From positions 89,036 through 153,035 of the forward strand of contig NZ_JH594598.1 of assembly GCF_000243215.1 (NCBI RefSeq): DNA of 64,000 nucleotides. Reading direction: 5' to 3'. The DNA is from Odoribacter laneus YIT 12061. GTDB taxonomy: Bacteria > Bacteroidota > Bacteroidia > Bacteroidales > Marinifilaceae. The notes under the pieces were generated by a model that saw nothing but the letters and a program-made list of their open reading frames with translations, did not search any database and had not been told where the DNA came from. Below, one piece after another: positions 9,973 through 18,549 of the stretch (its first letter is position 1; each line of letters begins with the position of its first letter). The position numbers were made by a program, and so were the translations under genes.

Positions 9973-10500
9973 TTACTTATTTTTGGTCATATTATAGATC
10001 CCTACAACTGTTCGCCAGACGCAAACGGCCAGTAGGGTCCTTATAAGATGGCTCCCGTACGAGAATGACAGACAGAACAATAACAACAATATGCTGGCCA
10101 ACGCGATTAAAAACGAGAGTTGGAAACCTTTGCCCATTTTCTGCCTATCAGAGAAGAAAATTCCCCATACTGATGGGTGAAAATAGGATGCGTAACAGAG
10201 GAGGTCAATGACAATCCATATACCGATTAGCTCCGTTCCTAATAGAAACAAACCTGTTATACTTAAACAAAACTCCACCAAGAACCAGCTGCTTAAGATA
10301 ATCCACCCCACAGGCTTATGCAAGACAAACAATACGCTACTGATAAAGAGCAGGGCAATTACTATAAGTACAAGAAACAATACTGGAGAGTCAGATATAA
10401 TTTCCGCAACGGCAAAAAATTGAATCAGATTCATAATGTTGAATGCAATCAATAAGATGACCGTAATGGGAAGCAAGCGGATGTTCTGTAAATCTTTCAT
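9973..10500 (-). CDS. membrane protein of unknown function
   Basis: 175 residues, almost entirely hydrophobic with about five membrane segments (roughly 10-32, 38-60, 65-88, 92-105 and 130-150). No family recognised and no catalytic motif seen. It is the first gene after the inverted-repeat element at 10573-10605, placed about 73 nt before the start, a spacing shared with the operon starting at 17192. The 1022-aa propeller protein gene lies directly upstream on the same strand. I infer it is under the same control as the 17192-14277 operon. Confidence 0.7.
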   Translation of the reverse strand: MKDLQNIRLLPITVILLIAFNIMNLIQFFAVAEIISDSPVLFLVLIVIALLFISSVLFVLHKPVGWIILSSWFLVEFCLSITGLFLLGTELIGIWIVIDLLCYASYFHPSVWGIFFSDRQKMGKGFQLSFLIALASILLLLFCLSFSYGSHLIRTLLAVCVWRTVVGIYNMTKNK

Positions 10501-10541
10501 AACAACATTCTTTTAGTTAAATAATATGTTGTAAAAGTATG

Positions 10542-10605
10542 CAAGAATAGAACTCATTGTACATACTAAATATCCACAGATAAATACCTGTATATAATCT
10601 GTGGA
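10542..10605 (-). promoter_or_regulatory. inverted-repeat operator and -7-like box upstream of the 175-aa membrane protein
   Basis: TCCACAGAT (10573-10581), 15-nt spacer, ATCTGTGGA (10597-10605). The element overlaps the stop codon region of the upstream propeller protein gene and ends 73 nt before the start at 10500. A TATTCTTG box (plus 10542-10549) follows 23 nt after the repeat. The same 9-15-9 element with extended flank similarity occurs at 17266-17298. It could bind a dimeric regulator or fold as RNA. Confidence 0.65.
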
Positions 10606-13600
10606 TTATAAACTGTCATGAATCATTTGTTTGTGTAATATCTGAATAAGTATACACATGAACGAGAGCTTGTTACCATAATCCGATAAATTGAGTTCGT
10701 ACAGACTGCGTTTTATCTCGTTTTTTCTGCTATTGGTAGTCTCTTGGCGGTTAATCCCGACATCCCCATGCAGTAAATAAATGTTCTCCCTGGCTTCTTC
10801 CCCAAACAGAAGAGCTACAAAAAGCAGTGCTTTGTGTGATGATTTCTGACTAATGCCCAGACTTTGCTTTAAACAGAGCATTTCTTTGTCACTCTGTTGC
10901 TTGTAAAATTCTTTTACAATCGCTTCAAATGATACTCGTATACCGAACAGAGTTTTATACACATTTTCTTTTTCCCCTAAATTTCCATCCAAGAAACCTG
11001 TTTTGGCTTTTGCAGGAATAAGAGCGATCTGCTGAAGTAATCCGGATACTTGCTGTAATATAGGGAGGGCAGAAAGTTGCGTCATAAAGTTTCCCATACA
11101 TCCCAATGCTTCAATGTCTTTTGCGCCCTTTAAGGCATGAATGGCTTTCATACCATATCCTTGAACCTCTTTTGCTATGTGGGAATCGGGCCATAAAGAA
11201 TGGAATATGCATTCAATACAGTTTCCCAGTTCTTCTTTCAGTAAGGGAGCATCCTTTTCCAATTGTTCGAACTGTTCTCTTAACTCTTGAATTTTCGCTA
11301 TCCATGTCTCAAAATTTTTATAATGACAGAATGCTGCCAGGTTGTTCCCGATAGCCTTTGTCCATTCATGAATGGTTATGACAGGCTTCATATCCTTATA
11401 AGCAGTTTCTTGCATCAGACGTTCATAAGGTTTCTTCAGTTTGTGAACCCACTCTTCAATTTCCTGGTATTGGGCATAAAGCCCCAGCCATTGTTGTATC
11501 TTTTGATTTGCTTTTTCCAGCGATTCAACAGGACTCTGTTCATTTTTAAACAAAAGTATACATTCTTGATGCAATACATCGGCATAAACAATGGCATGCA
11601 GCAGACTGGCTGTTGATAATTCTTTCTCTTGCTGCTTAAAAAGCATGGTTGCCTTTTTTCGGCTTCTCTCTTTATCGTGTTGTCGAATGAGCAATTGTAA
11701 TTGTTTTTTTCGCTTCTGCGCCCGATACAGTTCAACTGTCAAAAAAATGGCGATTATTGCTACCAATAAGAGCAGCAACAATCCGACCGGGAATCTCCAG
11801 TAAACCACCCTTTGCCATAGTGACGGATAGGGCAATGATTTCCATACCAACACGTCGGAAGTATTTGCCTGGTACATAGCCAAGCCATTGTTGGAAGCCA
11901 AGACCAAAGAGTCTTTGTACGTCAGGACTCCGTTTTTTTCGAACAGTATATTTTCCCGATACCTTTTTATGGGTTGTAATGTAGCAGTGTGATAACTGTC
12001 TATACCCCCGGTAACAGACAGAGTAAACAGGTAACGGTTTGTAGGAATCAGTTTGATGGCATTCCTTGATGCAGCCACGCTATCTTTTATCAAATATTCT
12101 CCTCCTTGTTTCTCCAATAGATATATTTTTGAAGGGGTAAGCACGTATAACCTCTCATCATCTATACAGGTAATATCTCTGACATTGTTGGATCCTATTG
12201 AGCATACATGCTTTAAGGGCGACCGGAAGTCGGTCGTCATGTAAATACCATTGTTAAGCGTGCCTATAAATGCTGTAGAACCATTGGAAGACATGGCGAT
12301 AGCCGAAGTGTAAAAATCAGGAACGGGAGTTAATGTCACGGAACTCTGGCTGGCAATATTATAGGAGTAAATACTGTCGGTATAAGCATAAATAATTTGC
12401 TTATTGGAAACGTTGAACTCTGCTTGCTGCAATTCTTTTCCAGTGACCGGACAAAACATCTCGCTGCATCCTGACCATGAATTAAGCAGCGTTTGATAAA
12501 TGCCGTCTACTGTATAAAAATAAAGTTTATTACCCACCACACCTAATAATTTCCTTACATTCTGACCGTTCCCGGCATTAAGCTGTTTGATATAACGGAT
12601 GTTATTCTTTTGCAAATCTATACCGTAAAGTTCATTCTGTTCATTGACAGCATACACAGTATGCCCGTCTTCATTTTTACAGAGGGAGGTGATTCTTTGT
12701 TTTTCCGTGGGATAAGTTCCACGAGGAAAACGCTGCAGGGCACGGCCGGTAGCCACATAAAAGAAATTTTCGTCCATGGCGACAGCGCCTCTTCCACGCG
12801 GGTTGTTCTTTCCAACGGACAAAGGATGGGTCAGTCGGTATGTTCTGCTACCTCCCATGCTATGACATATTTCTACTTTATTCTCAGAAAACCCCCAGAA
12901 TTTACAAGCATCGTAGTAACATAAGACCGGTGAAGTCGTAAACGAAAAAATAAGATGGCTCATTTCATTTCCCCCATACAATTCTCCCTGTTCAGAGAGC
13001 GCGTATGTCACATTGTCGGAATAGGAAAGATGGCTGAATACTTCCCCTTTTACTATTTCGATTTGGAGAGGGGTCAATCCTTTTATTCTCAATAGACCTT
13101 TATTGCCAGCCGTAAACAATTCTCCACTTTCTCTGTTTTCTACAACGGAATAAAATTTATAATCGGGACTTTGGCCTTTCGAAGGATACAAGGATGTCAG
13201 TTGTACGATTTCAGGTTGTAACAGCTTATTTCGTAAAAAAACGGTATAAAATAATCCGTTGGATGAGGCACATAGTAAAGTGTCTATTCCCGCAGGACCT
13301 TGCTTCACAATAAATGAGTAAGGCGAAAAGCGATCTCCTTTTTCTATTTGATAGCTTTTTATCGTTTTAAGTATACCTTGATCGAATGTTATCAATTTTA
13401 GTCCTTCATTCCTTATCCCCACTAAGAGCAGGCTGTCCGCGACCTCTGTGATGGCATAAATTCGCTCGGTTTCAATCCATTGCGGCGAAGTGAATCGCTC
13501 GGTCTCTGGATCAAAAGCAAAAATAGCTCCGGTTTCCGAACCTATCCAGACGCACTTTCTCCCTTTGCTAATAGTACTGATCAGCTCGGACTGAGTATAT

Positions 13601-13674
13601 TCATTGCCTATTAGGAAAGGGTCTTGACAGGCTATAATCAGCAAGCATAAGGCAAACAAGATAAGTTGTTTCAT
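10606..13674 (-). CDS. membrane-spanning beta-propeller sensor, possible one-component regulator
   Basis: 1022 residues from the ATG at 13674, chosen over a GTG at 13683 because MKQLILFALCLLIIAC gives a clean lipoprotein signal with Cys 16. Residues about 20-615 consist of repeated short beta-strand units (for example VWIGSETGAIFAFD, YVATGRALQRFP) typical of extracytoplasmic two-component-regulator propellers. A strong membrane segment follows (about 622-645), then a basic coiled coil (RAQKRKKQLQ) and an all-helical cytoplasmic part of about 370 residues. No HisKA, HATPase, kinase or GGDEF motif is seen. The last 90 residues (KALLFVALLFGEEA, NRQETTNSRKNEIKRSL) are arranged like a divergent helix-turn-helix output domain; that is inference. 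A sensor that crosses the membrane and acts directly on DNA would fit the shared inverted repeats nearby. Confidence 0.8.
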   Translation of the reverse strand: MKQLILFALCLLIIACQDPFLIGNEYTQSELISTISKGRKCVWIGSETGAIFAFDPETERFTSPQWIETERIYAITEVADSLLLVGIRNEGLKLITFDQGILKTIKSYQIEKGDRFSPYSFIVKQGPAGIDTLLCASSNGLFYTVFLRNKLLQPEIVQLTSLYPSKGQSPDYKFYSVVENRESGELFTAGNKGLLRIKGLTPLQIEIVKGEVFSHLSYSDNVTYALSEQGELYGGNEMSHLIFSFTTSPVLCYYDACKFWGFSENKVEICHSMGGSRTYRLTHPLSVGKNNPRGRGAVAMDENFFYVATGRALQRFPRGTYPTEKQRITSLCKNEDGHTVYAVNEQNELYGIDLQKNNIRYIKQLNAGNGQNVRKLLGVVGNKLYFYTVDGIYQTLLNSWSGCSEMFCPVTGKELQQAEFNVSNKQIIYAYTDSIYSYNIASQSSVTLTPVPDFYTSAIAMSSNGSTAFIGTLNNGIYMTTDFRSPLKHVCSIGSNNVRDITCIDDERLYVLTPSKIYLLEKQGGEYLIKDSVAASRNAIKLIPTNRYLFTLSVTGGIDSYHTATLQPIKRYRENILFEKNGVLTYKDSLVLASNNGLAMYQANTSDVLVWKSLPYPSLWQRVVYWRFPVGLLLLLLVAIIAIFLTVELYRAQKRKKQLQLLIRQHDKERSRKKATMLFKQQEKELSTASLLHAIVYADVLHQECILLFKNEQSPVESLEKANQKIQQWLGLYAQYQEIEEWVHKLKKPYERLMQETAYKDMKPVITIHEWTKAIGNNLAAFCHYKNFETWIAKIQELREQFEQLEKDAPLLKEELGNCIECIFHSLWPDSHIAKEVQGYGMKAIHALKGAKDIEALGCMGNFMTQLSALPILQQVSGLLQQIALIPAKAKTGFLDGNLGEKENVYKTLFGIRVSFEAIVKEFYKQQSDKEMLCLKQSLGISQKSSHKALLFVALLFGEEARENIYLLHGDVGINRQETTNSRKNEIKRSLYELNLSDYGNKLSFMCILIQILHKQMIHDSL

Positions 13675-13855
13675 AAAGAGCACAATAGAAGGTTAAAATA
13701 AAGTAATAGCAATATTATAAAAAATATAATAAAATCAAATATTTTTAACATGATTTACTCTATTCAAGAGTTGTTCTCTAAAAAGGAGATAAGTTGTTCC
13801 TTTAATTCAATATGGTTGATTATATTTACGATATTAAAAAATAATATACAAACCG

Positions 13856-14221
13856 ATGGAAACAATGAATAGGAACAGTCAGAATTCTTCGGGAACTAAT
13901 TATCCTGTTAAAAAAGCGAAGACAGTTTTTGTTATATTAGGTTATCTCTGTTGTTTGTTGGGGGGTATAAATGGAATAGAGAGCATCAATTTGTTTCTTA
14001 ATTATCGTTGTGGGTTAATATATCGGATAATTGTGGATATCGGTGTGTTGTTGGCAGTGGGAGGTTTGAATTGGGGACTCAGCTATGCCTTTGGCAAGAC
14101 ATATTCGGATGAAGGAGTAAAATATTATAAATATAACAAAATAACCCGTATTCATGGAGTTCTTATGGTGGATTTACTACTATTGTCAGGGTTGTGGCAA
14201 GCATGGAGGCTTTGGGGATAA
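13856..14221 (+). CDS. small membrane protein of unknown function
   Basis: 121 residues. A polar N-terminus (METMNRNSQNSS) is followed by three hydrophobic segments (about 24-46, 55-78 and 98-117). Gly-rich helices (LLGGINGIES, LAVGGLNWGLS) suggest packed membrane helices. No known domain recognised. It is the only plus-strand gene in this island, divergent from the propeller protein gene with 181 bp between starts. The Met at residue 4 (13865) is an alternative start. A weak hairpin after the stop (14225-14233 with 14252-14260) could serve as a shared terminator with the convergent gene. Confidence 0.65.
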   Translation: METMNRNSQNSSGTNYPVKKAKTVFVILGYLCCLLGGINGIESINLFLNYRCGLIYRIIVDIGVLLAVGGLNWGLSYAFGKTYSDEGVKYYKYNKITRIHGVLMVDLLLLSGLWQAWRLWG

Positions 14222-14276
14222 ACCAAACGAGGGAGCACAGCATTTTGACACCCCCCGTTTAGTTATACATGATTTT

Positions 14277-14981
14277 CTAATCTAACTGGATATTTTGGTA
14301 AAACCAGAGCGATATATCTGCATAACGGTACTTTTGCCTAGACAGGTGTGGAAAATAAGCTCCTTGTGTCTGTTGTAAGCGCGAAGCATTGAGGTGAAAA
14401 CCGACATTGTAGGCATTAGCATAAAATTGCAGCTTCTCTGTTTCGTCTGCAAATACGATGTGTTCAAAACGTTGCTGAACCACGCGACAAAATAGTGCCA
14501 AATAGACCAGCTGCCATTCCATGCTTTCCAGCCTTTTTATCCGTTCCGCCCGTTCTGCCCGTTCGCTTTCAGCTGTAAACAATACCTCCGGAAACAATGT
14601 GCATAATGTACTTTCGGCTCTCAGACATTGTTCCAACCGCTCAATAAATGAGGGCTTCATCTGAAACCTACCGATCGAAAAATCGGCGTATGCTTTGCCT
14701 CGTTGTACATACATTACTTTGAGTATATAGGTCTGTGCCCTGTCGCTCAAGTAACCGAATTGCGAAATTTCAGGTGCTACAAGGGCAAACAGAAAGCGAG
14801 CGGATACCCCGGCCTTACTACCTATTGCCTTGAATTCGGCTTCGTGAGAAACCCAAAACGACAAAGCCAATTGACATTCAGCATCATACCTTTCGTGATA
14901 CGCTCGCTCTTGTGCCGGACAGAGGATTGCCGACAACAGGCACAGCACCATAACACTAAGTTTAATCCAACTTATATTCAT
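14277..14981 (-). CDS. secreted lysozyme-like (transglycosylase-related) protein
   Basis: 234 residues with a signal peptide (about 1-23, ending CPAQ). The three marks of SLT-type muramidase folds are recognisable in order and spacing: an acidic motif APEISQFG with candidate catalytic Glu 71, SIGRFQMKP at 102-110 (compare S-G-WQ-MP), and ANAYNVGF at 188-195 (compare AYNAG). It is too divergent for me to name a family. It probably cleaves or binds peptidoglycan in the periplasm. Its start overlaps the end of the upstream 477-aa gene by 20 bp, so the two are translated as a unit in the 17192-14277 operon. Confidence 0.72.
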   Translation of the reverse strand: MNISWIKLSVMVLCLLSAILCPAQERAYHERYDAECQLALSFWVSHEAEFKAIGSKAGVSARFLFALVAPEISQFGYLSDRAQTYILKVMYVQRGKAYADFSIGRFQMKPSFIERLEQCLRAESTLCTLFPEVLFTAESERAERAERIKRLESMEWQLVYLALFCRVVQQRFEHIVFADETEKLQFYANAYNVGFHLNASRLQQTQGAYFPHLSRQKYRYADISLWFYQNIQLD

Positions 14982-16395
14982 AAGCTACCAGTTCATTACC
15001 TTCTATACTATTCCATACAAACGCATGTTTATCCTTGTCATACCACCCCTTGATGGCCGGAGAGTGCCCTACTCGCTGACCATCTATCACGACATAATCG
15101 TATGTATAGTCAGAATAAAAACTGTGATTGCCGTCATCCGAATCGATATCGATATAGCTACCATCATCAACCTGAGTTATTGTCCCATTATTGTTTGTAT
15201 AGCACTTGCTCGCTTTCTCAAAGGAAAACGAATAGCAACCCTCTTCTGAAAGTTTTATATTCGTAACGTAATCAAACGGACCATATTCACTATTGTTAAT
15301 CTTGACAAAAAAGTTATGGTTTAATTCATTAAGCTGATAACCATAGATAAACTGTCCTTTTTCGTTGATTCGCAAATCTCTACACCTATTATCGTACGGT
15401 CCCTTATCCGTTTGTCCTTTAATTCTGACATAGTATTTGCCATCCTTCCTGTATGTGTAAGCGTAATTTCCGCTTTCGAGGTAAATGAAATTCTCTACAT
15501 AATCATAACCTGTGCTTTCTTCTACTCCCGGTATATGTACAGACCAGCAATTCCCTTTTCGGTAAGCATAAGCTACCTCTCCGTCTTCGGTAAGGTACAA
15601 ATCATTTATCCCTAAATACGCTTCCTCATTGAGCTTCACTCCGTTCTTTCCTATATAATACCGAGCGGGTATCTGTTGTTCCATATTGTAATAATAAGCA
15701 TAATCACCCTTTTTGTTTATGGCGGCTCCCTTAATATTAGAAACAGTATAAATCATCCTTCCGTTGAAGTATAATATCCCTTTATTATTTATATAGGCAT
15801 AATGGTTGCCCCTGACGATAAGCCTGCCGTAACCTGAGACTTGATCCAACTTGCCATTCACGCTGATATAGCGCGTGTCCGAATCATCCCCGCTGCTCAT
15901 CATCACAAAAATACCCTGCGACTTCCTCACACGTCCATTTATATTGTCATATACCCTGCCAGCCAGCACATAGTGATATATCATGTCAGGATTGCTACTG
16001 TCATAGTCCTCCTCCCAACGTGCCCATTCATAGGGACCTTCTTTCTGACCTCGTCTGTCGACATAATACCCTTTTTCATCACTATCCATGATGATGTATC
16101 CGTCAGGCTCGTTCACATTGAGGTACCCCATACTCCATAAAGTATACCCCCAATCACCATATAGCGGAATGCGCTTCCCGTTGAAAATTAGTGTATGCTT
16201 TTCCGTGACGGTATCTTTCACCAAAAAAGCGAACCTGTATCTGTCCAATTGATGCTGGATGATGTGGTGTTCACCACACGCCATTATTTCGTTTCTGGTA
16301 AAGGTGTATAACACGTTCCTTACAGGACTCTGTGCATGGATGTCTGTGGTCAACAGAGCCAACACAATAACAATAAACAAGCTAAATGTCTTCAT
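14962..16395 (-). CDS. secreted repeat protein (WG-like repeats)
   Basis: 477 residues with a signal peptide (about 1-21, ending DIHA-Q). The mature part is made of 25-45-residue units rich in Tyr/Gly/Asn with a recurring pattern such as DYAYYYN, YAYTYRKDGKYYVRIKG and FIYGYQLNELNHNFFVKI, each pairing a strand about an observed value with a GPY/GPFD turn. This resembles WG-repeat or propeller-type proteins, function unknown. It overlaps the lysozyme-like gene by 20 bp and follows two small membrane-protein genes, suggesting one cell-envelope-associated operon. Confidence 0.75.
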   Translation of the reverse strand: MKTFSLFIVIVLALLTTDIHAQSPVRNVLYTFTRNEIMACGEHHIIQHQLDRYRFAFLVKDTVTEKHTLIFNGKRIPLYGDWGYTLWSMGYLNVNEPDGYIIMDSDEKGYYVDRRGQKEGPYEWARWEEDYDSSNPDMIYHYVLAGRVYDNINGRVRKSQGIFVMMSSGDDSDTRYISVNGKLDQVSGYGRLIVRGNHYAYINNKGILYFNGRMIYTVSNIKGAAINKKGDYAYYYNMEQQIPARYYIGKNGVKLNEEAYLGINDLYLTEDGEVAYAYRKGNCWSVHIPGVEESTGYDYVENFIYLESGNYAYTYRKDGKYYVRIKGQTDKGPYDNRCRDLRINEKGQFIYGYQLNELNHNFFVKINNSEYGPFDYVTNIKLSEEGCYSFSFEKASKCYTNNNGTITQVDDGSYIDIDSDDGNHSFYSDYTYDYVVIDGQRVGHSPAIKGWYDKDKHAFVWNSIEGNELVAYEYKLD

Positions 16396-16406
16396 ACGCT
16401 AAAATA

Positions 16407-16601
16407 TTAAAAACCTAAATAAAACATTCTAAATCCGATCAACATAAGAATTACAATCACAGCCAGTGATATATAATGCAGTATGCCATCGATACCCATG
16501 GATAATTCCATCATGAATCCGGCAGCAAGTATCAGCACAATACCCAAAGCTTTTTTCAGTATAAAACGGTCAAATCCTTTTTCGTATTCATTCTTGTCCA
16601 T
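16407..16601 (-). CDS. small two-helix membrane protein
   Basis: 64 residues: a charged N-terminus (MDKNEYEKGFDRF) then two membrane helices (about 17-34 and 41-62). No known family recognised. It lies 11 bp before the 477-aa secreted gene and 12 bp after the 192-aa membrane gene, so it is part of the same operon. Tight spacing and a clear hydropathy pattern are the main support. Confidence 0.65.
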   Translation of the reverse strand: MDKNEYEKGFDRFILKKALGIVLILAAGFMMELSMGIDGILHYISLAVIVILMLIGFRMFYLGF

Positions 16602-16613
16602 ATTCAGTGAATT

Positions 16614-17192
16614 TTAAGAATGTTCTGTAATTAATTGGCTTATTAAACTCCTCGTCTGCAACAATGCGGCAAGCAAGAATATAATGCAAAGCGTACGTTG
16701 CAGAAAAAAAGGGATACCAGCATAATTCGTCATCAGATAAAAGGTCGGAATGACAGCCAACACCCAGCGTACAAGGCATAAAGAATTGCTGACAAGACTC
16801 TTCATCATTGCCACCAGCATCATCAATCCAATAGAGAACCAAATAATAGAGGGTATTGCCCATAAATGAGAGAGGGTGGTCGTTTTACAATCGGTATATT
16901 GCAAGACGAAGGCTATCAAAAAACTTCCACCTGCCGTAAACAGGTTGAAATAATCCCACCTGCCGCTTCCCTGATTTTTCAAGGCTTTGGTAACAAGGAT
17001 GCCGAATGCAAGCAAAATACCGAATGGCATACAGTCATAAACCAATTCAATAACCATAAATGCTTCAGAAGCTGCATCTCTAAAGAAGCTGCGGTCGTCG
17101 TAATACACAGTAAGGGATAGTAGTAGTGTAGTTACCTGATAAGCTAGGACAAACCATAGACAAACCATACCGATGTGAGCTAATACTTTCAT
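16614..17192 (-). CDS. multi-pass membrane protein of unknown function
   Basis: 192 residues with about six hydrophobic segments (approximately 7-29, 48-67, 82-101, 108-130, 137-154, 158-178). No motif points to a transporter or enzyme. It is the promoter-proximal gene of a four-gene minus-strand operon (this gene, the 64-aa protein, the repeat protein, the lysozyme-like protein). An inverted-repeat element sits 74 nt upstream of its start, almost the same distance as in front of the 175-aa membrane gene at 10500. Confidence 0.72.
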   Translation of the reverse strand: MKVLAHIGMVCLWFVLAYQVTTLLLSLTVYYDDRSFFRDAASEAFMVIELVYDCMPFGILLAFGILVTKALKNQGSGRWDYFNLFTAGGSFLIAFVLQYTDCKTTTLSHLWAIPSIIWFSIGLMMLVAMMKSLVSNSLCLVRWVLAVIPTFYLMTNYAGIPFFLQRTLCIIFLLAALLQTRSLISQLITEHS

Positions 17193-17224
17193 ATGCTATA
17201 CGTTTTTAGTTTTGTAACTTGTCA

Positions 17225-17298
17225 CGAAGATAGGAGTTATCAATACCCGATGTATGTACTGAATCTCCACAGATTTTATTCCGTAGACAATCTGTGGA
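17225..17298 (-). promoter_or_regulatory. inverted-repeat operator and -7-like box of the four-gene operon
   Basis: TCCACAGAT (17266-17274), 15-nt spacer, ATCTGTGGA (17290-17298), identical arms and spacing to 10573-10605. On the minus strand both copies are preceded by a TTATAA-like run and followed by ATT-AGTA--TACA. A TATCTTCG box (plus 17225-17232) follows after 33 nt, ten bases (one helical turn) further than at the other copy. Confidence 0.65.
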
Positions 17299-17395
17299 TT
17301 TATAATTAGCTCCATTTTTAAATTCAGAACATTCTCTAAATCTCTTATTTATAGCTTCCTTATCCTGTTTTATCCGTACTTTCACTTTTTATTCT

Positions 17396-17403
17396 TACCT
17401 TTG
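17396..17403 (+). promoter_or_regulatory. -7 box of the lytic transglycosylase gene
   Basis: TACCTTTG, 25 nt before the ATG at 17429, matches TAnnTTTG. Confidence 0.55.
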
Positions 17404-17428
17404 TATCATATAAATAACTTAACTCGGA

Positions 17429-18373
17429 ATGAAAAAGAAGTTTTCATTAATATATATCAGTATTACAATTTCTCTGCTGACAGCGCTCGGCATTCTTTAT
17501 TATTCCTCTGCCCGGGCCAATTCAGAACAAGCCAACGCTATTCCGTTAGAATATCAGCCGGATATACCCCAAGCGCTGACTGTAGACGTCCCCCTACCGC
17601 AAGAAATCAGTTTCGCCGGAGAGAAAGTTCCTTTACACCGCATAGATGTCCAGGAAGCCCTCCGAAAAGAATTAATCGTCAATACCTATTTACATTCCCA
17701 TACCATACAACTACTCCGCAATGCCCCCCGGATTTTCGCGCGGATCGAACCGATTCTCAAAGAACAGGGTATTCCAGAGGACTTTAAATACCTGGCCGTC
17801 ATTGAAAGTAATCTGAATCCTCTGGCTGTTTCTCCGGCAGGCGCTGTGGGAATTTGGCAATTCATGCCCGGTACGGCCCGGGAAGTCGGCTTAGAAGTAA
17901 ACAACGAAATTGACGAACGATATAATCTGGAAAAATCGACCCTGGCCGCAGCAGCTTATCTGCAAAAAGCTTACGACAATTTTGGAACATGGACCCTGGC
18001 CGCAGCCTCTTACAACGCTGGTAACAACATGATCCGGAAACAAATGGGAATTCAAAAGGAAAACGATTATTACGATTTACTCTTAGGAGAGGAAACCGAA
18101 AGATATGTGTTCCGTATCCTGGCCCTAAAGGAAATCATGAGTAACCCGCAATTGTATCATTTCAACGTCCAGTCAGCTAATCCGATAGAAAAAACCAAAA
18201 AGGTAAAAGTACACGGACCGATAGAGAGCTGGGCCGATTTTGCTCACAAACATAAAATCTCCTATAAAACACTAAAACGCTTCAATCCGTGGTTAAGAAA
18301 ATCCAATCTTAAAAATCACGAACACAAAGTCTACGAAATTTTAATTCCGGCAGAACCCGAAAATTACAGATAA
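17429..18373 (+). CDS. lytic murein transglycosylase (MltD-like, SLT domain)
   Basis: 314 residues with an N-terminal membrane anchor or signal (about 5-25). The SLT domain (about 105-225) has the catalytic Glu near 127 in AVIESNLNP, then GAVGIWQFMPGTA and AASYNAG. A basic C-terminal segment (about 250-310; HKISYKTLKRFNPWL) resembles a single LysM-like unit. It cleaves glycan strands of peptidoglycan at the cell envelope to give anhydro-muropeptides. Shorter than E. coli MltD, which carries more LysM repeats. Monocistronic with its own promoter. Confidence 0.93.
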   Translation: MKKKFSLIYISITISLLTALGILYYSSARANSEQANAIPLEYQPDIPQALTVDVPLPQEISFAGEKVPLHRIDVQEALRKELIVNTYLHSHTIQLLRNAPRIFARIEPILKEQGIPEDFKYLAVIESNLNPLAVSPAGAVGIWQFMPGTAREVGLEVNNEIDERYNLEKSTLAAAAYLQKAYDNFGTWTLAAASYNAGNNMIRKQMGIQKENDYYDLLLGEETERYVFRILALKEIMSNPQLYHFNVQSANPIEKTKKVKVHGPIESWADFAHKHKISYKTLKRFNPWLRKSNLKNHEHKVYEILIPAEPENYR

Positions 18374-18549
18374 GGTAGGGGAAAAGCAAAAAGCCGGTCA
18401 GCTAAAATACTGTGTTTTCATTAAGGAAGATTAACGTACTCAGGATTTAATCTTCTCTCTTTAAATACTAAAAGAGGCATGTTATTTGTAAGAAGTTTAA
18501 AAAAGGTACAAGATTTCATCCTTCATTTTATTCATATTAAAAAGTCAAC

